Notes: a model not told the origin generated them from the sequence alone. DNA of 64,000 nt from Gadus chalcogrammus (GCF_026213295.1 NC_079413.1:19569378-19633377), one strand, 5' to 3'; positions 52,801-63,296 are shown, counted from the stretch's first letter. Translations and numbers: made by a program.

Positions 52801-52909
52801 GGTCCTCCGCCAGCGGGGCGGCAAGGGCCAGCGCGGTCAAGGCGATGCACGGCAGGGCGAGCGACAGCAGCATGTCTCGGCGTGGCGGACGTCTCAGCAA
52901 TAATAACAT
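43843..52909 (-). CDS. enpp7: ENPP7-like ectonucleotide phosphodiesterase (alkaline sphingomyelinase type)
   Basis: Coding exons on the minus strand: 52621-52909, 51118-51263, 48493-49122, 46012-46243, 44441-44573, 43843-43894. They total 1,482 nt (493 codons) with matching phases and GT-AG borders. Met1 is at 52909; Met13 (52873) would give a more standard signal peptide (LALPCIALTALALA). Family zinc ligands and nucleophile are present: Asp51 (SFDGF), Thr87 (ITSPTH), Asp211 and His215 (EPDGVGH), Asp258 and His259 (TADHG), His366 (GEHGFDN). They track human ENPP7 with a near-constant offset of 12. DTPNLDAMARDGVKA and WITAQRQGLKAG favour ENPP7 over ENPP4/5. A membrane helix (GLAAVVGFLAVVFIILV) precedes a 30-residue basic-start tail. 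ENPP7 hydrolyses sphingomyelin to ceramide at the intestinal brush border. A poly(A) signal lies at 43748. The gene looks intact despite many intronic transposons. Confidence 0.92.
44893..45615. mobile_element. Long-TIR foldback MITE in an enpp7 intron
   Basis: Arms of about 170 bp, 44893-45063 and 45445-45615, are nearly perfect inverted repeats. They start TATAGAGTGGCGAAGTCACG. Inner parts hold ACATATGTTGTTTGTGGATT and AGAAAATAATTATTTTCT. The 380-bp centre has CGTGACGTCAC and a TATAAAA box but no coding frame with support. The flanking sequence allows a TA target duplication, but this is ambiguous because the termini are themselves TATA. Confidence 0.88.
46270..46525 (-). repeat. tRNA-derived SINE
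   Basis: Read on the minus strand from 46525, the head GGGGCGGCATGTGGCTCAGG has a Pol III A box (TGGCTCAGGAGG). About 45 bases later there is a B box (AGTTCGATCCC). A body shared with other fish SINEs (CTCCCGACAAGCTT) follows. It ends in the tail ATAAATGCAGTCCACTTACC. The 3' end lies about 25 bases from the acceptor of the enpp7 exon ending at 46243. Confidence 0.82.
46863..47437. mobile_element. Hairpin-headed MITE, copy 1
   Basis: About 575 bp, starting TAAGGAATAATCAC. A head hairpin (CCGGGCAATAAACAGTTTGA ... its complement) has a very short loop in this copy. An inner TTCTACTTC pairs with the 3' end GAAGTAGAA. It shares over 90% by eye with the copies at 51868 and 54704. No coding frame. 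It lies in the enpp7 intron between exons 3 and 4. Confidence 0.9.
47438..48492. other. enpp7 intron sequence, nothing further recognised
   Basis: It contains a G/C-rich low-complexity run near 47935-47955 and a C22 tract at about 48407-48427, just upstream in coordinates of exon 3. No exon or complete mobile element was seen. Confidence 0.5.
49150..49460. repeat. CA-rich minisatellite in enpp7 intron 2
   Basis: Units of 70-72 bp containing CACTCGTAGACCCGCTCACA and GACACTAGCAGACAATAGCA recur at about 49219, 49289 and 49361, with partial units on both sides. It begins 28 bases from the exon 3 acceptor. Confidence 0.88.
49616..51062 (+). mobile_element. PIF/Harbinger element in enpp7 intron 2
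   Basis: Terminal repeats GGCCCAGTTTCCCGA and TCGGGAAACGGGGCC (one mismatch inverted) are flanked by the 3-bp duplication CAG (49613-49615, 51063-51065), as usual for Harbinger. Subterminal ACGATGG/TACGAGC motifs recur near both ends. It carries a transposase remnant. The right end lies 55 bp from the donor of enpp7 exon 2. Confidence 0.9.
50180..50478 (+). pseudogene. HARBI1-like Harbinger transposase, C-terminal remnant
   Basis: The plus strand reads EYNEAHRLARCIVERTIGRW, LRFRCLQ, ICVTAMLHNIAAKAG, then an acidic stretch (EPEDAEDDDDEED) and RRRVIETFF-stop at 50476. The IVERTIG-W and A-MLHNIA motifs are the last catalytic-Glu region and helix of HARBI1-type DDE transposases. The upstream DDE part is missing in this element. 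Confidence 0.8.
51868..52432. mobile_element. Hairpin-headed MITE, copy 2
   Basis: About 565 bp, same family as 46863 and 54704. The hairpin loop here contains GCGGTAACCTTCCGC. A short inverted SINE-core piece (GTAAGTCGCTATGGATAAGA) abuts its left end. It lies in enpp7 intron 1. Confidence 0.9.
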
Positions 52910-52974
52910 GGTTGTGAAAGGTGTTATCAAGGTGTATTTATTGAATAATTTAGACCCGCCAGGCCCCGCCTTTC

Positions 52975-53040
52975 TCTCTCTCTCTCTCTGTCTCTGTCTC
53001 TGTCTCTGTCTCTCTCATTCTCTCTCTCTCTTTCTGTCTC
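52975..53040. repeat. (TC)n microsatellite
   Basis: A CT/GTCT-rich tract lies just upstream of the enpp7 first coding exon (minus-strand sense), so it could sit in its promoter or 5' UTR. Confidence 0.85.
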
Positions 53041-53201
53041 AGCGGTGGTGAACGGACCTCGGAGCAAGTTGAGTGTTATCTAATCTCACTGGCACGTTCT
53101 GCATATTTCTACCGATGTGTTTATGTACATGGTTCGTGTTCATGGTTCTGTGATTCGCCATGACTGGCAGGTTTGGATTCATCTAGTGTGTGAGTGTGTA
53201 T

Positions 53202-53950
53202 TAGGGCTGTCAACGAATATTCGAAGTTCGAATATTCGTTCGAAATGTATCCAAAAACGCGAATTCGAACGTGAAAATTAATATTCGAATGTGAAAAAAC
53301 ACTCCCGCGGTACAAGCGCCTCTATCTGCTTTGTGAATGAGCCTCTGTCTGTTCGCGATGTCCCTCATAATATTCGAATGTGAAAAAACACTCCCGCGGT
53401 ACAAGTGTAACAGACTAGTATTGTGAAGAGCGAATGTATTTTTTCCCCTCGGGGTTTCCGTACTTGGATATAGGTATTCCAGCTCTCACGCTGTGACTGG
53501 GTGACTTCTGATAGGTACTAAGTAAACGAGACTATTTTCCCTTCCACGCTTGTGTCATTCTTGTCATATAAATATCTAAGTGCCAACGCTCGGTTACACA
53601 AGCGCCTATCTGCTTTGTGAGTGAGCCTCTGTCTGTTCGCGATGTCCCTCATAATATTCGAATGTGAAAAAACACTCCCGCGGTACAAGCGCCTAACTGC
53701 TTTGTGAATGAGCCTCCGTCTGTTCGCGATGTCCCTCGTTTTAAAGTAAGGAAATGCCCAGCAGGAAGCCGCCGCCTTATATATAGAATATATATATATC
53801 CCACTAATTTGAACCATGGTTTTGTCGCATTATTGACATATTGACGGCAACTGCGTAAAATAGGCAACCAGATATTCGAATAGTTCGAATTCGTGATTTT
53901 TTTCCAAACGAACATTCGAATGTCATTTTTTAGCAATTTTGACAGCCCTA
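53202..53950. mobile_element. hAT-type MITE with ATTCGAA motifs
   Basis: This 749-bp element has termini TAGGGCTGTCAACG and ...TTTTGACAGCCCTA and a perfect 8-bp duplication GTGTGTAT (53194-53201, 53951-53958). TTCGAA/ATTCGAAT motifs fill both ends. An internal unit of about 90 bp (CACTCCCGCGGTACAAG, GCTTTGTGAATGAGCCTC, GTTCGCGATGTCCCTC) occurs about three and a half times. Non-coding. Confidence 0.92.
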
Positions 53951-54703
53951 GTGTGTATGTGTCGGTGGATATGTATCTGTGCGTCAATTTGTCTGTCTGT
54001 TATCTTTATGTGTTGGTGTGTCTGTGTGTAGATATGTAGAGTATATCTCCCGGTCTGCGGGCATGTCTGTCCACCTGTCCGTTAGCCAGAAGGTCGCATG
54101 AATCATTGACGGAGGAATACAGCTCTCGCCGCACACATCACCTTGAGCTGGCACACCACTCTATCGATCCGACGCGTGTGGGACCCGGGGAAAATTAGAC
54201 CCCTAAGTCCCTTCATTTGGGATTACCGGGCCACGCGGGGACGCCCTAATGGACATATTCATTTTAATAACTCTGACGTACCTTTTTACCCTCGGGGCGA
54301 TCCGCTAAACATTCCCTGGCATCTGCATTGATTTAAATCAATTTATTTAGCCACGGCCAATAGCTGGGGCCGGTGGAGATGAAGCGAGGCAACCCCTTAT
54401 CTTTGATCATGTTTCCATTTTCACCTCTCCACCTGACAGAGGATTCGCCTCGAATGCACGAGAGTCTTTATCGAGTGTTCAGCCATCACATTTCTTGAGA
54501 AACCTCTGCTTCAGCTCAGCTCAGCGTGTGTGCGTGCGTGTATGTGTGTGCCTATAGGCGTTTGTGTGCGAATAGGTGTGTGTGTGCGTGTAATTGTATA
54601 GGTGTGTGTGTATAGGCTTGTGTGTGAGCGCATATAGGGTGTCTGTGTGTGTGTGTGTGTCCTTGGAAGTTCTAGGGAGAAGTTTAATCTGTGTGGAGAT
54701 AAG

Positions 54704-55307
54704 TAAGGAATAATCACGAGAGGCCGGGCAATAAACTGTTTGATATGCCCGGCTCGTGGACGGCTTACCTCGTGGTAACCTTCCGCGAGCCGGGCATATC
54801 AAACTGTTTATTGCCCTGCCTTGAGGTGATTATTCCGTTTATTCTACTTCGCGTCGGCCAACATAATAAAACAATTCAAATACTTTAATAATTAGCCTTT
54901 TTCTTATTCGTATTGCATGCTTATTAAATGTATGCTCTGTTTAAGTTCATCTCCCTCGAAAAGTAGTTCCCTTTAGAACTACGGTGAATAACGTTAGCTC
55001 AACTGTAGGTAACGCGTTTCTATAGCAACCACACAAGGTTGCAACTGATCACTAGTTTAACAACGTAGTTGTTACATTCGTATCAAGTCAGCTTTAATGA
55101 CGATCGATCAAACATGCACTCCTTGGTTTATTTTTACAACGGACCTCGTGTTTGAAATGTGTGTGATAGAAAACGATACAAGCGGCGTATTGATCTACTG
55201 TGCTCAGTCAGCAGCAAGTAGAACCGACAAGTCAGCGGGCAATATGCCGGATTAATGCACCCCTCCCAGCCAATCAGAATCGAGCATTCTTAAATGAAGT
55301 AGAATAA
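54704..55307. mobile_element. Hairpin-headed MITE, copy 3
   Basis: About 604 bp, with the longest hairpin loop of the three copies (GTGGACGGCTTACCTCGTGG). The body, from TTATTCTACTTCGCG to the end AAATGAAGTAGAATAA, matches the others. It is outside the enpp7 gene. Confidence 0.9.
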
Positions 55308-56008
55308 GTGGTAATATTCACCGGCTTTCATTTACTTTATACATATTTATGAGAGACCGGTCTTGTGTTAGCGCTGGGGATGCGTGGACCGTCAGCAGAA
55401 TTTTGAGTGTTTTGGACGGTCGGTACCACAGGGAGGTCTCAGATCTCAGCTGTGAGAACTCGAACACACACACACACACACACGCGCACACACGGAGAAG
55501 ACACAGAAACTGAGGACAAGGAAAACTTAAGGTGACCCCCTCACTCAATTCTGCAGAACTATTATCTTGAGGAAGAGAAACAAAATGGTGTCTTCCCTGC
55601 CTCCCCAACTGTACTTTATCCAATCTACTTTGGCACAAAGACTACCCTGTCATGACAATCTAGGCTCCAGGTTAGGGTGCAGGAAAGGCCCAGATGATTT
55701 CGGGTTTTCGGTCTACCTGTAGGCAACCTTGACCAAGATACAGCCCAACTGTTCATTAGTGACTCGTATCTTATAGCGTATGATAAGATACGACAATAAT
55801 GACCATTGAATGTTTTTTATAGCAGACGCTTATCTTAAGCGACAACTATTTGTCAACTCAAGCAAACTTTCTCTCCCACAAACAGACATACGCAGGCCCA
55901 AGCAGACGATTAGGGGGCTTTAAATTACTTTATCTGTATCGAGAAATTCAAAAACACACAAAGCAGAATATTGTTTCGAGACAAATGCATATTAGACCGC
56001 ATGCATAC
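55308..56008. other. No gene recognised
   Basis: A short CA tract near 55467-55493 and an AGCAGACGCTTATC SINE-core trace near 55822 are the only marks. Confidence 0.5.
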
Positions 56009-56642
56009 TAGAGCTGTAGCGACGCGTCGATGAAAAATTCGTCGACGTCAAATTTCTCCGTCGACGATTTTCGAGGACAATGGACAACAACACAGAGAAC
56101 ACACTTCGCACTTTGCTGAGTCTGTTGCTTATTTGGATAGATGTTTACCGTTTAATGGGAAAGAAGGCTCGTCGCCTTTATTATGTCCGTGGTCGTCGCA
56201 TGGACTATACGTCATCCAGCTCAGGTTGCGTAGCCGTGTGTGTGCGCGACTGCGCGTGTCGGCTCATTAGCATCTGTACCGTAGCGGCCCGTACCGTAGC
56301 AGCACACCTCTCCCAAGTGGCCAAATTGGCCCGGCCTGGCCAGACTGGCCACACTCACACTGGCAGATTTGAGCACGGCTGGTCTTTCATTTTGTATAAC
56401 AGTGAAACTATTTTATTTATTTTATTTTGTGTAAAGCAGAAGGTTTTTTGCTGTGCAAAACTGTTGTTAAATAAAGTATATTATTAAGAATTTTTTGGTA
56501 TTTATTTGAGATACATTATGGTTTTTATTAATCGAGCAACAGAAATAGATAACCATCCAATTAGTCATTAGATTAGTCGACTAATCGATGAAATAATCGC
56601 CCGATTAATCGTTTAATAAATAATCGTTTACCCCCAGCCCTA
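56009..56642. mobile_element. hAT-type MITE with CGTCGA / ATCGA motifs
   Basis: This 634-bp element has termini TAGAGCTGTAGCGAC and CCCCCAGCCCTA and a perfect 8-bp duplication ATGCATAC (56001-56008, 56643-56650). The left end repeats GTCGACG; the right end repeats GATTAATCG. A 135-codon open frame (56080-56487) spans non-homologous sequence and is rejected as a gene. Confidence 0.9.
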
Positions 56643-56650
56643 ATGCATAC

Positions 56651-57908
56651 AAGTAAAACTTGAAGCGGACCCACGTCATTTGTAAAGCATTACGCTACAT
56701 GTGCGCTTTATGCATATATCGTCACCCGTTTTTCATCTGTCTTTGAACCCCTTCTTACCGCTGCCGCCCGCGCACACATCAACTTGATCAGCTCCCACTT
56801 ACGCAAGGAGAGATTATTTAGAGATTATTAGATCACTCAAATCGAGTTTATAGCTCAACCCTCTCACGAATAATCAGTGACCTTATTAAGGCTGATGCGG
56901 CGGACAGTGTGGAGCTCCATGACTCTGTGTTAAGCCTCGAGCCTCCCCTGGGTGCTGCCTGCTATTGTTTGGACAGGATTTCTGGGCTATTTTTCCAAGC
57001 GTGCCACACCTGGACGCTGATAAATTAGGGTGAAAAAAAGTAAACAGTTAGTTTAGGGAAACGGGGCCACTTTAGGTTCCAGAATTCCAATCTAATCTGT
57101 TCGCACTCTCTGTAAACATACAATTACTCTATGTAAACCGAAAGCACGTCACTAACAAAATGGAAAAATTGGTGTCTGGCGATGAGCCCATCAGAGGCCG
57201 TGGTTAGCCTCAGCGTTAAAGGTGCATGGCTCACTGCATGGCTCACATTAAGTGTTTTAAACCGAACAATTAGCGTTTGTTTAATTTTAATTGTAACTAG
57301 AGTTTAGTAATCAAACCCATTGCAATAATGTGGAAACACCAGTCGATAATGTAACAAATTTCTGAGCGCATAATATAATAACATATTGCCTATAATTTTA
57401 CAACGTATACAATTCGTTCACCACAAATGACTCTTAAAAGCAGTGCCAACATTTCAATATTTTTTAACCATTCGGCGAACAAAAGGCAACAGGCTGATTA
57501 TCATTTAGGGGGCCACTCAATGACATGCAGAAGCGCCATACACATGCCCACTGAAGTGGTGTAAGTAATACAGACTTTCTACTCCTCATTCACATATATG
57601 GTAATTTACATTTCCTACGGAGAAAATGTTTTATTCAGGAGATTTTCAGGGTACAAATGTCAGAATATGTTGTTCACACATACGGTCCATCGGGAGAATA
57701 TCAGGATTTACAGGTGTGTTTGAAAGCAGCTAGTGTGAGCATTTGATTACATTATAAAATACGTCAATTTATGGTAACAGAGGTAATTGTTCAATGGAAA
57801 GTGTAGTATACTATGAATGCAAATCAATTATTAAATAGCTTTTATTGTTTATTTATTTTTTAATCTTCTCATGGCACTCTTTCTCCCTGACATTCTCGTT
57901 CGCACACG
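56651..57908. other. No gene recognised
   Basis: Plain AT-rich intergenic sequence. No terminal inverted repeats, exon signals or tandem repeats were noticed. Confidence 0.5.
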
Positions 57909-57998
57909 CAGGGCCGGCGCTAGGCATATGCGAACTAGGCGGTCACCCAGGGTGACAAATGCGTTGGGGGCGACAAAAGCGTTGGGGGCGCACCCTGG
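57909..57998 (+). mobile_element. hAT terminus fragment
   Basis: CAGGGCCGGCGCTAGGCATA followed by AACTAGGCGGTCACCCAGGG and TTGGGGGCG repeats resembles the left end of fish ZMYM-type hAT elements. No partner end was found before the next MITE at 58072. Confidence 0.55.
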
Positions 57999-58071
57999 TG
58001 GCGGCCTTAACTAATTAATTAATTAATTAATGAATTTTAATGAAACAAGCAAAATAAATAATGCTCTCCAT

Positions 58072-59099
58072 TAGGGCTGTAACGATACACAAACTCACGA
58101 TTCGGTTCGTATCACGATTTTTGACCCACGGTTCGATACATCCCACGATTTTTTTAAATTTAAAAAGCATTTTATTTAAACAACACTTGTATACCAATTA
58201 ACTTAATGTAACATTTAATAGCAAATACAAATACAATTTGGAACACTGAACAGATTTGAACAGAAAGAATACTATTAAAGTATAGCTAAATTAATAAAGA
58301 AATAACCAAAGATTGCAGTTGGAGGATGCTTTTTGCTGGTAGGCAAAAACCCTAAACTGTTTGGTTGGTTTAGTCAAATATCCTTATTAGCGCTTCCTAT
58401 TAGGCTATGTAGCTTAAATAATGACATAATCAGGCCGTATAGAATGCAACATGTTTAATAGCCTAACTTTCAATAGATGGGGAAAAACATGATAGTCTTA
58501 ACATGAACGACGCAATAACGAGGCATAGTGTTACGAGTAGCATATGTGTGTGCGCGAGATTGGCAGTGTGCATATGCGTGTGTGAGTGACGTCAGCGAGT
58601 GAGTGGACGAGCGAGGAGAGCGAGCGGAAGCGCGTGTGTCTAGTGAAGAAGTGAACGAGTCCGGTAGAATAAAGTACCCATCCTGTCAATAATCGGTGGC
58701 CGCTTCATTCCGACCTATAAGCAGACAAACTGCCGATCAAATCACACAAAACAATAGACAGGATCACAGAGGCAATTTTTTTCGCGCTTGGCCCACTCTG
58801 GATAAATGTCGTTCATATCGCATATGAGGACTTCGACGGCTGTGGAGAAATGCAATCCTCCGTTGCCACGGAGAGCTGTCATCACAGAGAGGGCATCTCG
58901 TCGCATACTTACGGCATCGATAGGAGGGGGCGCTGTCAGCAGACTATTATTTAGACAATTATCAGCACATTTCAATCGGACAATTTGACCGGAGAGTTAG
59001 AAAGGGCATATCGCGCTTCTGCCTTCTCACACCGCGAGACAGGTTCGTGGCTTTGAGTGTCGCGATTTCGGTTTCGATACAAGTATCGTTACAGCCCTA
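58072..59099. mobile_element. hAT-type MITE with ATCGTTAC termini
   Basis: This 1,028-bp element has termini TAGGGCTGTAACGATAC and GTATCGTTACAGCCCTA, perfectly inverted over 17 bases. The 8-bp flanks CTCTCCAT and CTGTCCAT differ at one base. Subterminal GATTCGGTT / TTTCGGTTTCG motifs are present. Short mirrored frames at 58742-58988 are not supported as genes. Confidence 0.9.
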
Positions 59100-59499
59100 C
59101 TGTCCATACACGTCTCGAAATGGAACGGAGAATGGGGGGAACGGGAGAACAACAGCTATTGAATTGTTATTGAAACCATCACTGAAGCTCGCTGAAGCTG
59201 CATAACGTTTGTAACGCAGCAAACGATGCGATTAATATGAAATGCGGTTATAGTAGAGATAGGCTACGTGACATGTTTTCGTTCTGTTTTATAGGGACAC
59301 TGTCTCTTTAAGATCAAGTGACTTATGTGTTGATATGCCAGTCGTTGCGATGTTTGAATTGAACGTTTTTTTATAGCTATGACAAAATGAACGACCCGCC
59401 GTTGCTTGTCGAGGTGAGAAATTGTCTCTTCCCTTCTTTTATCACAATTTCTACAGTCTATAGACGGAACGTGTTACCTGGGAGAGTTGGTCGACGGCA

Positions 59500-59745
59500 G
59501 GGCCGTTATGTTTAAAAACCTAATGACTTACCTGGGCGAGTGTGTAGCTGCGGTGTGTGCGTGTGTTCTTACCTGGGCCCGTGTGTCTGGGGAGCAGTTA
59601 TGTTTCAAGACATAACGTCTTACCTGGGCAAGTGTCACAGCAGTGTGTGCACGTGTGTGCGTGTTCTTACCTGCGCGTGTGTCGATGGCGGAGCCATTAT
59701 GTTTAAAAACATAACGTCTTGGCTCGGTGAGGGTGTCGCTGCCTT
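59500..59745. repeat. About 95-bp tandem repeat
   Basis: Three diverged units each hold TTATGTTT(AA/CA)A-ACATAACGTCTT and CTTACCTGGGC, followed by a GTGTGTGCGTG tract (near 59507, 59598 and 59698). Confidence 0.75.
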
Positions 59746-60138
59746 TGTCTTGTTGTACGGTGTGTGCGTGTGCGTGCGCGGCCTAGCGGGCGGCCATTTT
59801 CCCAGGCCTCTTTGATTAAATGCCAGGTCTTTAGGTGTGATAGAAACATTCCTTTGGCTCCCCTTGATTGTCTGCTCGGCTCGGAAACTCATTAACATTT
59901 CTCGCCGTCGCCTTTTGTGTGTTTCCGCACAAAGCTTCAGACGGAAACTCATCGTGGGCGCCGCCGCCGTCGCCATCTCACCGCGTCCCGCTCTCGCGCT
60001 CCATCGCTCATCGGAGAGCGTTTAAAGCGCCGAGATGAAGAGCCGGGCACCAGATAACACGGCCGCTCGCCGCGGGAAGAGCCGACCGGCAAGGGGAGGT
60101 CGATGGAGGGCCGGGCCTCCGGGAGAGACCGATGCCGC

Positions 60139-60205
60139 TGCCTGGAATCCGGTACCCGTGGGCGTACCGGATTCCAGGCAGTAGGAGATCATAAATGATC
60201 TCCTA
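60139..60205. repeat. Two adjacent perfect hairpins
   Basis: CTGCCTGGAATCCGGTAC (60139-60156) pairs with 60164-60181 over a 7-base loop. TAGGAGATCAT then pairs with ATGATCTCCTA (60182-60205) over a 2-base loop. No poly-T follows and the context is eukaryotic, so these are not read as terminators. Confidence 0.85.
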
Positions 60206-60302
60206 CATGGGATGTATACCAGGGAATATATGGCAGGCCATTCAGTGACTGGCCAGTGATCCAGCAGCTGCACAGAAGGTAAACCTGGCCTAGCCAAACA
60301 GG

Positions 60303-61385
60303 ACCTTGTTGAAATCCTCCACTCTTCAAGACAGTCTCACTTCTATTGAGCACTCTTTCCACAACCTTCTCCTACGGCTCAACTCTAAAAAGACAAAATG
60401 CATACTTTTCAATCGAACACCAACAACAACACCTCCAGCCCCCCCAAGATCGTTTGCGCTGACAACTCCGAACTGGAGTTTGTCAAGTCCTATAAATATC
60501 TAGGGCTTTGGCTGGACTCTTCCCTTTCATTCTCCACCCATATTAATAATATTCAGATTAAAGTGAGGCCAGATTGGCCTTTCTCTTCCGTAACAAAGCA
60601 TTCTTCACACGCTCTGCTAAACGTACACTTGTAAAAAGGACCATTCTGCCCATCGTTGACTATGGTGATACAATCTATAAAATGGCTTCAAAAACAGCGC
60701 TACACAAAATGGACGTTCTCACCATTCAGCTATCCGCTTTGCCACCAATGCTCCCTTTAATACACACCACTGTGAACTTTTCAAACTGGTGGACTGGCCC
60801 TCGCTCCAAACCCGTCGACTCCGACATTGGCTTCAGTTTATTTATAAGACGCTCCTGGGCAAGACCCCGTATTACCTTTCCTCCCTTCTCCATCTCTCTA
60901 GAAGCACTTACCGCACAAGATCATCTGAGCTTATCAAACTCATCAACCCACTCACCAGGACTACCTTCGGCCGAAACTCCTTTCATTTTGCAGCAGCTTT
61001 TGACTGGAACAAATCTTACAGCACCCTCAAACGTACAGCTTTCATATCACAGTCTGCCTTCAAGCAGAAACTTAACTATGTCTTAGTAGACCCCCCCTGC
61101 TCCTGTTGATTCCACTGTTTCTCATTTGCATTACACCCTTCACACACAATATAACATTGACCCATCTTAATTATTATTATTATTTATTGCGCATTGGTGT
61201 TTTCTATTTTCTTTCTGTATGGCTATGTATTTGTATATCCATTTTATATTTGTCTAAATTAGTCATGCTTGTGTTTTTGTTATTTGTACCTTTTATTCCT
61301 GGTGGGGCCTCTTGGACCAGATCAATATTGTAAATAAGAAACTGTTCTTAATGTTTTATCTGGAAAAATAAAGGTTAAATAAATA
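60303..61385 (+). mobile_element. Non-LTR retrotransposon, 3' part, multiply frameshifted
   Basis: In shifting frames it reads SKKTKCILFNRT, SYKYLGLWLDSSLSFSTHIN, KRTILPIVDYGDTIY, DWPSLQTRRLRHWLQFIYK and FDWNKSYSTLK. These are the RT thumb and C-terminal region of a LINE. The 3' end GGAAAAATAAAGGTTAAATA plus (AATA)n is typical of a common fish LINE group. RT fingers and palm are missing and at least three frame changes are needed. Clade is not assigned with confidence (I/Nimb-like or Rex-like). Confidence 0.78.
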
Positions 61386-61474
61386 AATAAAATATAAATA
61401 ACAAGTAGGTATATAGAAATGAGAAAAGATGTTGGTTGAGTGATACCCTCATTCTCATGCTCATCTTTCGTGTA

Positions 61475-61507
<33 letters not shown>

Positions 61508-61698
61508 ATTCCCACAGATGCTGCAAAGTTGAAGTTCACCTACGTAACTGATACGAACATAAAAGCATTTATACGACAAAAGCTGAACAATGCTGCCAAA
61601 TTTAAGAAACAATAAATTATCAACTGTTAAAAGAAAGATAAACTTTTGTTCTATTTTTTTTGTATTTTAGCAGTCTGTAGAAAACACTGTGTTAATGG

Positions 61699-62103
61699 CA
61701 GGGTTCATACGGTCATGAAAAACCTGGAAAAGTCATGGAATTTTAAAATGGCTATTTCCAGGCCTGGAAAAGTGCTTGAAAAAAAATTAAATCCCAAATG
61801 TTTTGGAGAAGTCATGGAAATTTGTTATATTCATATTTTCATGTCATTCATTTACCTGGGATGAGCAAAATTGTGGGTTTCTGTGGTGGCAAAGCATTTC
61901 ACATTTCAAACATGGGAGAGGCGGCATTAACGAGCCATGCCAAAGGAAGCAAACATCAATGGTTTGGATTTCTCATTGTTAGTTTAAATACTACATTTGA
62001 TCACTTTTTCATGTACACACCAGAATTTTCTCAAAATGTTTAGTCATGGAAAAGTCATTGAAAAGTCATGGAAATCTATTGGTCAAAATGTGTATGAACC
62101 CTG
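61699..62103 (+). mobile_element. Small DNA-transposon derivative with zinc-finger remnant
   Basis: Termini CAGGGTTCATAC and GTATGAACCCTG are exact inverted repeats, flanked by TAATGG (61693-61698 and 62104-62109). Copies of GGAAAAGTCATGGAA line both ends. Inside, FHISNMGEAALTSHAKGSKH resembles the N-terminal zinc-finger segment of the fish transposon family with the same ends. The rest of that protein is absent. Confidence 0.82.
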
Positions 62104-62335
62104 TAATGGTGGTTGTAAGCCTAATTAATGTGCAGTGAATTATTGTTACAGCACTATGGTTAAAAATGGCAACAACAAAAAGTGATACAGTTGAAAATAT
62201 CCATTAGGTAAAGTACAATGACATAGTTAAAAGAACAACAAAGTACTGCATAATGCAGTTATTGTAATGCAGTATATATAGTACTATGAGGTCGTAATTG
62301 TAGTATTCTATAGCAAAATAAAAGTATGATAAAAG

Positions 62336-62605
62336 TTCTGTAATTTACTTCAGTAGATTGTAGTTTATGTAGTAAACTGTAGTAGCATATAATGTAGTAT
62401 ACTGTAGTAATAAAACTGCAGTTTTCTGTAGTATACTATAGTTTACTGTAGTAGTATATATGTGGTATACTGTAGTAATAAAACTGCAGTATAGTTTACT
62501 GTAGTAAAACTACTATAGTAAGGTTCAAAAACACTACAATATTTACTATAGTAGGCCTATATATAGGGTATACTATAGTTTATTTACTATAGTAAACTAT
62601 AGAAT
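62336..62605. repeat. CTGTAGTA-rich AT repeat
   Basis: A run of CTGTAGTAATAAAACTG, TATACTGTAG and TACTATAGTAAACTATAG motifs in both orientations forms many small hairpins. Its first 85 bases match 14158-14240. Confidence 0.8.
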
Positions 62606-63160
62606 TTTTTCATGTCCCTTAACTCCATCTCTGGTATATGTCAGATGCTTAACTTTGTTTACTTGAGCTCCTCTTACATTGGTTTTAATTTCTTCTTCAG
62701 TCAGATCAGTTGGTACACTAGATATAACTCCCATAACTCTCCCTCTTTCTTCCCATATCTGCGGTATAATATTCATTCCCATCAGTGTTTTGCACCTCAT
62801 TAGACCAACCTGTTGATCTTTATCCCTACAAACAATCATCAAGTTTCCATCCCTTAGTGTTCTAACAGCATGCACCTCACCTACTAGTTCATACACAGCA
62901 TCGCTAATTTTTAAAGGATCCAATGCACCCGGAGTTTGGAATCGAATGATAACCTTTATTTCATTCGGTTTGCCTTCATCTTTGTTTTCACGTGTTTTCC
63001 TTTTCTTCCCTCTTGTATCCCAATTTCCATCCTCTAAATGGATTAGATTCTCTGTACTACTTAATTCATCCTTCTCTTCCTCAAGCTCTTCAAGCTCCTC
63101 ATACTCTACCGCACTTGATTAACTTCCTTCGTCATTTCCTGTCCCTCCTGAATCTGCCAT
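62597..63160 (-). pseudogene. LINE ORF1 (gag-like, I/Nimb type), N-terminal fragment
   Basis: From ATG at 63160 it reads MADSGGTGNDEGS, then TAA at 63119-63121, then continues in the same frame through an acidic region, the basic KKRKTRENKDEGK, VIIRFQTPGALDPLKISDAV and RTLRDGNLMIVCRDKDQQVG. The GxLDPLKI and DGNLMIVC blocks match the RNA-binding ORF1 of fish I-clade LINEs. The copy is cut at about 62600 by the AT repeat. The internal stop means it is dead. Its 5' UTR would extend to about 63295. Confidence 0.72.
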
Positions 63161-63296
63161 CTCTCGTCCAGTCACAGTCCGAGTCCGATCAGTGGGTCCA
63201 AACACACGCCTCATTGGTCCAGCCGGACGTAAATGACCAAGCTTCTCCACTGCCACCGACTTGGACTCTGGAGTCAACCCGTGCTTTTATCAGATC

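Noticed and set aside
56080..56487. 135-codon plus-strand frame
   Set aside because: Lies wholly within a MITE with a perfect 8-bp duplication; no domain found.
60131..60210. Hairpins as terminators or RNA genes
   Set aside because: No U-tract and a eukaryotic context; no tRNA, snRNA or microRNA features beyond perfect pairing.
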